Assembly (NCBI GenBank): GCA_022695795.1
Contig: MU404068.1
Coordinates: 124,001 to 188,000, forward strand
From: Biscogniauxia marginata
Taxonomy: Eukaryota; Ascomycota; Sordariomycetes; Xylariales; Xylariaceae
Direction of reading: 5' to 3'
DNA: 64,000 nucleotides
Of this stretch, positions 36,671 through 46,568 are shown piece after piece. Position 1 is the stretch's first letter; each line of letters starts with the position of its first letter. The position numbers were made by a program, and so were the translations under genes. The notes under the pieces are model-generated. The model was not told the origin of the DNA. It did no database searches and was given only the letters and a program-made list of their open reading frames with translations.

Positions 36671-37039
36671 GTTGTCGGTAATTCTTCCCAGAGTTGTCTT
36701 CGTTCTCCCATATAAAGTCGTCCTCGATCTTGACTTAATACGAGTAGCAGGCGTTTGCGACATGCGATAATCGTGGGGCAGCTCGAGAACTTTTTAGGAC
36801 TTTTCCCCCAAATTTCGACCCTTGTCAAAGCTACCAGTTTTATCGATAAGGTTAGGAAACGATAAGATCGTATTGTGTAATGCGATAAGAGGGATCCACT
36901 TTACTAATGCAATAACAAGATCCACTCTTCAGCCAACTTGCATCCACCCCTATGAACTACCTCGTCCCCCCAGCTTATCTTGAGCAGCCCTGTCCCTCTC
37001 CCAACTCATCTATCGCCCTTTGGACTACCGTGTACCAAA
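36671..37039. promoter_or_regulatory. Shared divergent promoter DBP10 / SPF31 with triple CGATAAG
   Basis: Compact promoter between DBP10 and SPF31. Three identical CGATAAG heptamers on the plus strand lie at 36844-36850, 36860-36866 and 36883-36889. Their start-to-start spacings are 16 and 23 bp. If the upstream DBP10 ATG at 36763 is used, the gap shrinks to 276 bp but still contains all three. Confidence 0.65.
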
Positions 37040-37840
37040 ATGTCGTCCAAGGAAGAACCTGTTGAGGACAAGGACGCTATCGATGTGCTAGAGACGGAAG
37101 CCAAGGAGTTCGACAAGGCAAGCTAAACCTCGCTTCTCTATCCCGCAATGCCTGCCAAATGGACCATATCCGACTAACGCACACCAAATAGGATGCAGAG
37201 ATCGACCGAATCCTCAAGGCGTTCCGCCTTGACGCGTACGTTAAAAGCTACCCCTTAAATCCTCCGAAGAGAAGGACGCATATATCCTAATTAACGTGGC
37301 TACAGCTACGCCGTTCTCGACCTGCAGCCCGGCGTGCCCGAGTCGGACATCAAGCTGACGTACCGCAAGAAGTCGCTGCTGATCCACCCGGACAAGACGA
37401 AGAACCCGCTGGCGCCGGACGCCTTCGACCGGCTGAAGAAGGCGCAGACGGAGCTGATGGACGAGAAGCACCGCGAGCGCCTCGACGAGGCCATCGCCGA
37501 CGCGCGCATGCTGCTGATCCGCGAGAACAAGTGGACCGTCGACAGCCCCGAGCTCAAGACGGACGCCTTCGCCCGCCAGTGGCGCGACAAGACCCGCGAG
37601 GTCCTCATCGACAACGAGCTGCGCCGCAAGCGCCAGATGAAGGCCCAGATGCAGGAGGAGGGCCGCGAGCAGCGCCGCGCCGACCAGGAGGTCGAGGAGC
37701 GCAAGCGCAAGCGCCAGCACGAGCAGGACTGGGAGTCCACCCGCGACCAGCGCATCGACAGCTGGCGCCAGTTCCAGAAGGGCAAGTCCGGCGGCGAGGA
37801 GGGCAAGAAGAAGAAAAAGAAGCTCAAGCCCATCGGTTAA
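37040..37840 (+). CDS. SPF31: SPF31/DNAJC8-like spliceosomal J-domain protein
   Basis: J-protein associated with spliceosomes (human DNAJC8, fission yeast Spf31). Exons: 37040-37117, 37192-37235, 37306-37840; 218 residues. Intron 1 (37118-37191) is GC-AG, AAG|GCAAGC donor with CTAAC branch; intron 2 is GT-AG (70 nt). The protein starts MSSKEEPVEDKDAIDVLETE. A J-domain follows (about 38-100, YAVLDLQPGVPESDI, with the HPDK signature at IHPDKTK), then a long charged Arg/Lys/Glu helix and a Lys-rich tail ending KKKKKKLKPIG. Exon 3 is almost wholly GC-ending codons. Skipping intron 1 removal would hit an in-frame TAA at once, so the GC donor is needed for a J-domain protein with this N-terminus. 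Fairly secure. Confidence 0.92.
37118..37191 (+). other. GC-AG intron in SPF31
   Basis: 74 nt, donor AAG|GCAAGC, branch CTAAC near 37173, acceptor AATAG. There is no usable GT donor in phase nearby. Confidence 0.85.
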
Positions 37841-38473
37841 TGGTATGTATTGATTGAATAAGCGAGGGAGGGTACTGTCACTATCGGCCGGGTGTGGATC
37901 GAGCGAAGTGTCTGGGCCAATTTTGCAGGATTTACAGGTACTGCTCCAAAGTAATTTGCCGGTTCGAACTCGGAGGAAGCGCAGAAGGCGTCTTCGTTGA
38001 TGCGTTTTACGTGAGTTATATTGATAGACCGAATACTTCTTTTTACGAACCTAACCCCCTTAGTGACCTTGAGACCATCCCGACAGTTCCCCGGCGTACC
38101 CCGGGACTTTTTCTTATCCAACCAGGACACTTCTATGTGTCCATATCACGATATGTCCAAGGTAAGTTCTTAATAGCGCACCTATGCTCTGTGGATATTA
38201 TACTCGATGATTGCTCCCGTCATATCTAGCGTGACAAGGCGGCGACAAAGGCCGAATACGGCGTCTCCAGACATATCACTCCATTTTGCCTCCGGGTCGT
38301 TTATCATCGAAGAAATGATATTGCCGGCGGCCCACACTCTTCGTGTTTCTCCTAGTCCACTGGCAGACTTAATCTCGAAGTCATCTAGTTCGCTGTATAA
38401 ACGTGACTATGCTATAAATTTATGTGTCCTGCCATTCTCGTCCGCAACCTTCCCAACCTGCGACCTGGGAATA
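37841..38473. other. Convergent intergenic region SPF31 / SYO1
   Basis: 633 bp of 3' flanks. The frame at 37894-38229 has no ATG at its reported start and no motif. No gene called. Confidence 0.6.
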
Positions 38474-40504
38474 TCATGGTTTGTGTTTCTGCTTATACTG
38501 GATAAACCTTGAGAGGTTGAGACTTGCTTCTTCTGCCCGAGTTCGCAGCTCAGTTGACTTCCTCTTGTCTATTGTCTTCACCAACGCCTTCACCTTCGGC
38601 ACAGCTTCCTCGAGGTGCTGGAGAAAATTGCCCTTCCAGAAGACCTCTTTGTCACAAGCCTTCTTCTCATCGCCGTATATGTCAAATAGTTGGTTTAGGG
38701 CTTCCACGGCGTCTGCTGCGGGCACTTGAGGTAGTGCAGCAACGACGGTGACGAGGAAGAGGCCTATCTCCCGATTCAAATCAATTGGCGCAGGGTCGAG
38801 GGCAAGCTGACCTAGAACCCCTATGCACTTTACGCCTAAGCTCTGGAATGGATCTTCTTGGTCTGCAACAAGCTTCCTAGAGGCATGCCACAACGAGATG
38901 AATTTCTGTTGCTCATCTCCGCTTAAGAAGGGTTCATCGTGCAGGGCTCTCGCAACCGCCCACGATAGACTCGTCACGACCGTAGCTAGGCTAACATCTG
39001 ACGTGTCGCTGGCAAGGACCGGCGACACCGTCTCCTTCCAGATCGTTCGCGCCACCGGCGTCCAAGCACGCAATATAGCAGCATTCGATCGTTCGCTAAA
39101 GTCGATACAGCTTACAGTCCAAGCGATGTTGTTCAGGGTCGTCAAGGCGTGTATTCGAATAAGACTTGAGGCCTCATCATTGCCGTTACTAGCCCGGGAT
39201 AGCCTTATAGCTTGCGGGATCGCCCGCTGGACTAATTCTTGTAGCGTCGGTAAGTCATCGAGACCTGAGAGCTCGTTGATATCATCATTTGCGCCAGTAA
39301 CCATATCCATGTCTGCTTCCATCTCATCTTCGTCCATCTCGTCATCCTCGTCCTCCGGCTTAGCGTCGTCAGAAAGTTGCTCGTCGTCATCAGCATCCAT
39401 GGCAACATCCTTATCGTCAATACCACCCCACGCCTCTTCTCTTGATCGATTACCTTTTTCTAGGGATTCTTGAAGAGCGGTGCCTATTGATGCTAGGACC
39501 TCTAGAGCCAATTGGAGGATATCTACCGGATTTGATGAGCTGTGGCCATTTGTCATTTCACCGTTCAGTTCCGTGTGCTCCAAGGCCTGAGAGAGCGTGT
39601 TGACAAGGATGGCATCGCAGCCACCATCCCTTCCTGGATTTTGGTCATTCCACTGCATAACGGAAAATATGTTATGTAGGATACCACAAGACAGGACCGC
39701 TTTGTAGCCATCGCCACCCTTGAAGGAAACGAGGTGCTTGTAACATTTGGTGGTGTCGTCGGCCAGAATAGCTTCTACAAACTGCTGGTTATCTTCTGTT
39801 AAGCTGATCATACACGACAAAGCACTGTTGAGAACTCGCGCAGTTGTCGAATCGACAGATATAAGGGTGAAGAGAAACCGCACGATTTGTTCGTTTCGCG
39901 CAGCAATGTCTAGTGCCTCGTCCTGGGTTTCAGCTATAGCTGCTAGAATTGATGTGAGGGACTCGGCAATGCTCCAGGTGAAGTTCTGTTCAGCTTTCGT
40001 CCTTTTGCTAAAAGCCGGACTTGACGACGTCAGAGTGTCGGTAATCTAGAGTACTCAAGTCAACCAAATGTGGGATTTCGGAACATATCCGTGGGGTTAG
40101 TGTCTCACCTTGGTACAGGCATGTTGAATTGCAGTTAGGACGTCTATCCGATATAAGTGAATGCTAAAGTCTGCCTCCTCCTCGGCAGTGAGAATACGGA
40201 GAATCTCCCAGCCGGCAGCCCGGCTTTCTAGACTCGCATCGGTCAAGGTTTCATTGAGAAGGATATGGACAATCTGCTCCCTCAGGAGCAACTTCCGGCA
40301 TTTGGTGTCCTGTATTATGTTGGCGACGGCGGCTGCAGCTGCGGACCGAGCTTTCGGTTCGGGGCTCTGAAGATCTCTCACAACCGGCAAGATGCTCTTC
40401 TCTCGGATGGCAGCCAGCTCTGGGTCTGAGGGCGGCTTGACGGGCTTCGAGATGGGGTTGGAGCGTTGACCCCCCTTGGCTCTGTTTCGTCGTGACTTGC
40501 CCAT
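38474..40504 (-). CDS. SYO1: SYO1 symportin (HEATR3-like), RPL5/RPL11 co-import factor
   Basis: Transport adaptor that binds ribosomal proteins L5 and L11 with importin and delivers them for 5S RNP assembly. Exon 1 40109-40504, intron 40046-40108 (63 nt, GTGAGA...CTCTAG), exon 2 38474-40045; 655 residues. The N-terminus MGKSRRNRAKGGQRSNPISK is the typical basic Syo1 start. ARM/HEAT repeats follow (SAAAAAVANIIQDTKCRKLL, ESRAAGWEILRILT). A long acidic loop (about 330-370, rich in Asp/Glu/Met) interrupts the repeat array, as in the family, then C-terminal HEAT repeats (LTTLNNIAWTVSCIDFSER, LGVKCIGVLGQLALDPAPI). The protein ends FIQYKQKHKP. Divergent with the putative glycosyltransferase. Secure. 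Confidence 0.92.
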
Positions 40505-41242
40505 AGCTGATCCTAGACTCTATTTATATATCCCCGGCAGAATATACTGGAGCATAGGCTTTACAATCTCTCTGCTAGTTCTTAGAAGCACCACGGACAG
40601 TAAAAGCTTGCTGGTCTAGGCTTTATATTCTGAATTCTAGAAAAATTATTTCCACCGGGCCGTTCCCAAGATTTACGACCCCACTTTACCCGAACGCTAG
40701 GTATGGCGCGGGTACGTACCTTCCCTGCTGCCCTGTCATTCGCAGTGGGGTTATGGGGGGTCCTGAGGAACTGAGGAACTGAGATCTACCAATCCAAATC
40801 GGGCTGCTGTAGAGCTAATCCATTTCGGTACCTACGCATTGGGGTACATGAAATACGTACATACGTAATCCGTACCCTTGCCTACCTAAACTTGACCTTA
40901 CAGTTGGCACAAGTCGTGCAACAGAACACGTCCATCTGTTTTAGTGCCCGTTGCAAAGCTACTGAACATCTAGTCCAAGCTTCTTGCCAGCTGTGGAACC
41001 TTCTGACAGCAGCTGATTGCCCCTTTCTGATCCGAAAGCTTCATCGCCGCCGCTGAGCCTCAGACTTACCAACTTACAATACCACCTGTCTTGCGCCGAC
41101 TCACGACGTCCTCGCCTTTCTTCCGATCGCAACATGTGAAATGCAGTTCTCAAGAGGCATATCTTAGGAATCGAAACCATAAAATTTACCTGCCTTCTCC
41201 TCCAGTCACAGAGGGAATCCCTCCTATCCGGATGGGGGGAAG
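40505..41242. promoter_or_regulatory. Shared divergent promoter SYO1 / putative glycosyltransferase
   Basis: 738 bp between start codons. It holds TACGTA-type words near 40854-40866 and scattered TACCT-like words. No CGATAAG is present. Nothing else is recognisable. Confidence 0.5.
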
Positions 41243-43504
41243 ATGCGCCGCTTCTTCCTGAACGACGAGGAGCTGGGCAAGAAGGACGATGACCACCCGT
41301 CGTTTAAGAATGGCCTGCGGCCACCGAACTGGCACCCAGCCAGGGTCCCTCCGAGACGATCTCTCAAGCGATTAGGGCTCGCGCTTCTCGCGATAGTGGG
41401 CATCTTCCTGTTCTTCAAAAACATACCTATCCTAGGCCCTGACGTCCGAATGCGCCGTCCTCACTACGCCTACCCCGAAACTCCTGCGAACGTGCCGCAT
41501 AGGCGCCCGTCTTTTGGGGACCCTCGAACCGCACCTAATACTCAAGTGTCAAGTGTAGAGCGCACCTTCAATGGGCCGGTCAAGTTCCCCGAACTGGCGC
41601 CCACCTTACACGCCATTACTGGCACGAGAGGATCAATGGTGATCAACCGTAATGTCCTATTTGCCGCCTCAAGCCTCAAGAGTGCCGCTACTTTGTTGCC
41701 AATCGCCTGTCAGATGGCTATGGAACTGAAAAGCTACGTCCATTTTGCTTTAATGAGTCGAAGTGATATCAAGTTGTCGGAACTACGAAGTATCAATGGC
41801 ATCGGTGACTCTTGTCAAATAATATTCCACGGTGCGATACTAATGCGTTCCAAGATAATATGTGCCCCTGCTAATTCGTCTAAGACGCTCGCCCTGATTA
41901 TGCTCCCATCAGCATAGATGAGAGAATGGAGCATTCTGTGTTCCGCGCATTTCGTACGTAGATTCACAGTTCCTTTAGATGAATGATCGTGCTCATGCCC
42001 TCTAGACCACATTAATACGTATATGCACCCCCAGGCAATAATAGTAGACGGTTCGGACGATGAGGACCTGTTCTTCTCACGAGCTTCACGGCACCACGCA
42101 AGGGCTAGCCAGAGCACTCTAATCGAGCTGCCTCAGAGGTCTACGAAATCACTGACATGGATGACAAAACTAGACAGCGCGGCTCTACGTAGTAAGATAT
42201 CCCAGTCTCTCCATGTCCTGTTCCAACTAATGAGTGAGTCAGTGTGGGATAAGAACCAAATAGACATTCTAGTTCAGGCACGCGCGGGGGCTTCAGGAAG
42301 CTTGATTAGACTACTTAAATCCCTGAACGCTGCTGATTACCCTTCAAGTTCCGTTCCGCACCTCACTATTGAACTTCCTCACGATATCGACCCACCCACC
42401 AAGCAATTCCTTGAAACATTCTTGTGGCCACCAGTCCATGTTAATAATCCAACCCACGCCCGCTATCTCACCCTTCGACATCGAATTCCCGATCAAAGAA
42501 TGACTGAGGAGGAAAGCTCTATCCGTTTTCTCGAATCCTTCTGGCCGGCGCATCCACAGCATTCTCACGTACTTATACTCTCACCACGGGCTGAGGTGTC
42601 GCCTAATTTCTTCCACTGTAAGTGCTTTTCGGCCTCATCAAATTAGATCGGCTGTTCTTAACACTTCTCAGATCTTAAATATTCCCTCTTAGAGTATCGG
42701 TACTCAACGGTCTCTACGTACCAACAATGGGCCCGTCGACTCTTCGGCATTAGTTTAGACCAGCCACTTCAACTACTAAATGGCGAAGACTCATTCGCTC
42801 CTCCTTCACTGCTTAAAGCCGCTAGTTCTGAGGATGGGACCGAAGCAGAAATCTCGACCCCTTTTCTGTGGCAAGCGCCCACTAGTAACGCAGTGCTTCT
42901 CATAGGCGAGAAGTGGATGGAACTGCACGACTTTGTCTCAAGGTCGTTAGTAGCCAAGAGAGAGTCGGAAAATGTGCCAGCTCTCCTCTCAGAGAAAGTC
43001 GTCAGTACACAACACCCATCTTGGCTGGAACATGCCTTGAGACTATGTCGGGCGCGGGGCTACTGGATGCTATACCCCGGCGAGGACATGGCCCAGAATC
43101 TAGCCACAGTCCACAGCGAGCTATACCACTACCCCGAAGAATACGCTGAAGAGGAAAAATCGACGCCGCTGTTATCTGACGACGCGAGCGACGAGGAGGC
43201 CGAGGACGTGAGGCAGCGGATCCAGTCGGGATCGGAAATACCACTCGCCCCCATATCTCTGGTGGAGAGTCTGCCCAACGACGGGAACCTCCGCCCATTC
43301 GGAGACCTGCCCCTGGTGACTTGGGACGGACGGCCCACAGACGCTGGGGAACTGAAGTCCCTCGCGGCGGAGTACGCGGCGGAGTTCAGGGAGAAGGTCG
43401 GTGGCTGCGATGCCAAATCGAATGAGGAGCAGCAGCAGAAGCAGCAGGAAAAGGAGAAAAAGGAGAGTATTTCGGCTGAAGATCTGTTTTGCAGCATAGA
43501 GTAG
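41243..43504 (+). CDS. Type II membrane protein, putative fungal glycosyltransferase (GT2-annotated family)
   Basis: Exons: 41243-41831, 41885-41953, 42006-42191, 42243-42617, 42672-43504; about 683 residues. Introns are 51-54 nt. The first uses a weaker GTCTAAG acceptor. The third (42192-42242, GTAAGA, CTAAT, CAG) is in frame and could be read through, giving 700 residues. A cytosolic basic N-terminus (MRRFFLNDEELGKKDDDHPS) precedes a single membrane anchor near residues 43-58 (LGLALLAIVGIFLFF), then a lumenal domain with NVLFAASSLKSAATLLPIAC, FHDARPDYAPISIDE, ARAGASGSLIRLLKSL and RLCRARGYWMLYPGEDMA. Sordariomycete proteins of this architecture are annotated as glycosyltransferase 2; I see no DXD motif I can assign to catalysis. 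It has an acidic, Gln/Lys-rich C-terminus. Secretory-pathway location is inferred. Confidence 0.8.
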
Positions 43505-43921
43505 ATAAGACTAACTTAGTTCATAATGGGAGGCCTGTCTTAAGCAGTTTATCTCAGCACCATCTTAATCTACCTAGTGAGGGGTGTTACCACAGTGGCG
43601 GATGATTGATTGGGGGTTATTTTTTTTTAGGAGTTACGAGGAGTAGTATTGAATTGCTATCATATGTGTATCACCTGATTTTAGCAAGTCCTACAGAGAT
43701 ATACCAATCAATGTGTAAACTTCCCCTACCTCCCTTCCCCCCCTTTTTTGGGTACCCCTTAGTTTTAACCGAGTACATAATACCATGTATTTTTTTATGA
43801 ATACCTACCCGTTCAGTCCTTTTCTTACTCTGCATTATATAAAGTGATCGATGGTATTCGCGCCATAGAACTAGTAGCAGGTTACCGTATCAGATGAATA
43901 ACTGTAACATCTTTTCAACTG
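43505..43921. other. Convergent intergenic region
   Basis: 417 bp of 3' flanks between the putative glycosyltransferase and the DUF202 gene. It contains T-runs (43620-43629) and C/T stretches. No gene seen. Confidence 0.6.
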
Positions 43922-45078
43922 TCACCCTTCGGCTTCCGCTTTCTCTATCACCAACAGAACCACGCAGGTGCCCACGATCGATAACGCGATGAGGGACATG
44001 ATCTAGATATTTTTTTTTGTCAGTTCTAGGTTAATTTTTCCTTTTCTTTCCCCTTTCCTTCTTTCTTTGTATTTGGTTGTTTTGGGGGAGGGGGTACAGG
44101 GGGTAAATTGAGACGAGTATTACAACAGTTAGGTTATGGAAACGATGCTGCTGACTTACCGACTGCGTCCTCCACCCGGTCTGCACGATTGCCGCTTTCC
44201 GGCTGTACTTATTTACGGTCTCTGTGGGGGGGGGGGGAGGAGGAGGAGGAGGGAACAGGTCAGTCTCGAGAACGCAGATATGTGATTATTAACTAGCTGG
44301 GTAGGTGACACTATGCATGCTAGTCCCGGGGAAGAGATCGGGTGGGAGGAGGAAGGAAGGGAGGAAAGGAAAAGGGGGGGGAGACTCACTGATGTAGTTC
44401 CCAAGCCCGACGGCAAGACACGCGACGGATAATACCCAGAAGATGATGCCCAGCGGCTGCGCCATGCGTAACTCGAGCTGGGACGGGCGCGACTTGAGGT
44501 GGAAGGACAGCACGATGGCTATGGCGACGATGGCCATGTAGACGGAGAGGCGGAGGTAGGATAGGAAGGCTATACATGTGTTAGCATGTGTGTGATGGGA
44601 GTGATAAGTCGGTAAGTAATGTTGATGGTATATTCAACTTCCGTATGTAGGTCGATTCGGGTAACGATTTCACCGCTATTTACTAGGTAGTCTTCTTATA
44701 TCTGTCTCTTTTGTCGATGCAGCAGAGAGCGCGTGATGAACACAAGCATATAAATTTTCTTCCTTTCCTAGACTTCTTTACTTCCCCTTCCCCCTTCCCC
44801 CTTCCCCCTTTTTGAAAAAAGGTTGTATATATATACTCACTCCTTTCGTTAGCACAGTGGTCCCGCGCGTCGCTGCTTTCGTTTTCGAAGAGCAGCGGCC
44901 CCAGGAATGGCCAGGTCCAGAAGGTGTTCTTGCCCGAGAATCCGGTTCCGAAGTCACCCACCTCGACGGGCCGGCGGAGCTCCGAGTACGAGAACGGCCC
45001 GAGGCATGATGCTTCTTCGGCGGCTTCGTTGTTGCTAGTATTATAGTTGTCTTCCAGATCGGTCTGTGGTTCCGGCAT
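43922..45078 (-). CDS. DUF202-domain small membrane protein (YidH/Vtc1-like fold)
   Basis: Reconstructed from four exons: 44841-45078, 44390-44569, 44160-44221, 43922-44002; introns 271, 168 and 157 nt, all GT-AG; 186 residues. The hydrophilic N-terminus (MPEPQTDLEDNYNTSNNEAA) leads to RDHCANERTFLSYLRLS, the hallmark DUF202 sequence. Three membrane spans follow (MAIVAIAIVLSFHL; PLGIIFWVLSVACLAVGLGN; SLIALSIVGTCVVLLVIE). The domain is also found in the VTC polyphosphate-synthase complex, but this stand-alone form has no established function that I can name. Intron 2 ends in a C12 tract plus CTC repeats before its acceptor. The small exons and G-homopolymers make this gene easy to miss. Phase is consistent at all three joins. 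Confidence 0.85.
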
Positions 45079-46568
45079 CGTTGTTGTTTATGGTATACGC
45101 CCCTCTTCTTGCTTTAATCCGCGTCGAGCTGACTATCCTCCTGGCCGTTTGAAGTAGTAGGTTTAAGCTGGTGATTATGTTTAGTTGCAAGATGAATCTT
45201 GTTGCTACCCTGGAGGCTGGTATAAGTGTTGTGTATGTGGGTAGGTAAAGGAGGCTCAAAGATATGTTACATGAAAATAGATCGATAAGTTTATATCCAT
45301 TGGCCAATCACGTTTAAAGCTCGGACTTGATGCAGCTAGCCATCCATTTAGCTAGGTAGGTACTGTAGTGTAGTATATGTACAACCAGTGATGCAATACG
45401 GAGTAGGTACCGTCTAGCCAATCCTTGTCCTCCATTATAGATAACTGTATGGAGTACTAGTCCGTAGTTCAGTTTACCAACCCCACATTCTCCTCCCCAC
45501 TCACTCTTCCTTGTCTTTCATGTTCTCCGACTATACATCCTAACTACCTGCATAACATGTAAAATGTACAGCTTTTTGTGAGGTAGGATATTCGCCCTTC
45601 GCAGAGATTTTGATCATCGTAGTCAATTCACTGTCCTCTTCCACTCTGATCACTTCCCGACTTCGCTGATTTCGGCATCCTCATATTGCAGTTAAGTAAC
45701 TAAAATTATGAAATGGTCAGGGCACTTTGTGTGGCCATCTGTCTTATTTATAAAGATCCCTATATGAACGCCAATCGCTAAGCTAGGAGATACGTGACAT
45801 GAACTCAAGTTATAGATAAACTACCCTTACCTACTGGGATATTTTCTCTAACGTTCAAGGTGCCTTGAGGCTGAAATAACGCTGGTTCATGGTAGTAAAC
45901 TAGATAAGACTATAGGCCAGGCTGGAGTGTCTATACGAATGGGATGCAGCTGATCCGCCGGTTTGAGAAGGTTCAGCCGTCTGGACCCACGGGAAAACTC
46001 CACTAACAAGCACGAGCTAAAGCAAAAGCTTTTAGTGATGGTTTGTGATGGTGTGAAGGAGAGACTCTGATCTTCTTTACGATTGCGATAACCTGACAGT
46101 CCCTTTTGACTCACCATTTCGGTTCAGAGATAGGATGATACACCCCTGTGTATCGATGCGCATTCCTGTGCACTAATGTCGACCACCGAGCAGTTAGACC
46201 AGTCTAGGTTAGCATTCAGTTACTCTGTCTGCTCCCATCGTCCAAACAACAGTGGGCGATGCGGTCTGACAGGGAATTCCGGTGGCGGGTTGACACCGCG
46301 GGATCCGCCGGTGTCTTATTATACCTATAATAAATGGCACCTAGATTGTTGCTTTCTTTTTACTCCACATTATTATGGAAGTATGGCGTCCGTGTCTAGG
46401 TTTGTGTCTTGAGGTATCTCCACTCGATCGCCTTTATATTTGGATCGTGTTTGGATCGCTGGACCTCTCTGCTTCTCATAGCCCCTTGCGATCTCCCCTG
46501 CGATCTCCCCTGCGATCTCGATATCTCCAACGCATACATCCTGGTTCGGATATTACCCAGTTTCAGCA
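45079..46568. other. Divergent intergenic region DUF202 gene / MATE gene
   Basis: About 1.5 kb with both promoters. It contains TAGGTAGGTAC-type words near 45353-45362 and a 12-bp tandem repeat just upstream of the MATE start. No supportable gene. Confidence 0.55.
46487..46519. repeat. 12-bp tandem repeat (TGCGATCTCCCC), about 2.7 copies
   Basis: Two perfect copies and a third partial copy. They lie 50-80 bp before the MATE start codon, probably in the 5' UTR. Confidence 0.85.

Noticed and set aside
36671..36763. Upstream in-frame ATG of DBP10 adding 31 residues
   Set aside because: Not excluded, but the MPRRAVSP start looks like family N-termini and has the better context. Left as an alternative.
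37950..37985. GGTTCGAACTC resembling a tRNA T-loop
   Set aside because: The flanking stem does not pair, and no A-box or acceptor stem is found upstream.
37894..38229. 111-codon frame downstream of SPF31
   Set aside because: It starts at GTG rather than ATG, has no motif and lies in a convergent 3' flank.
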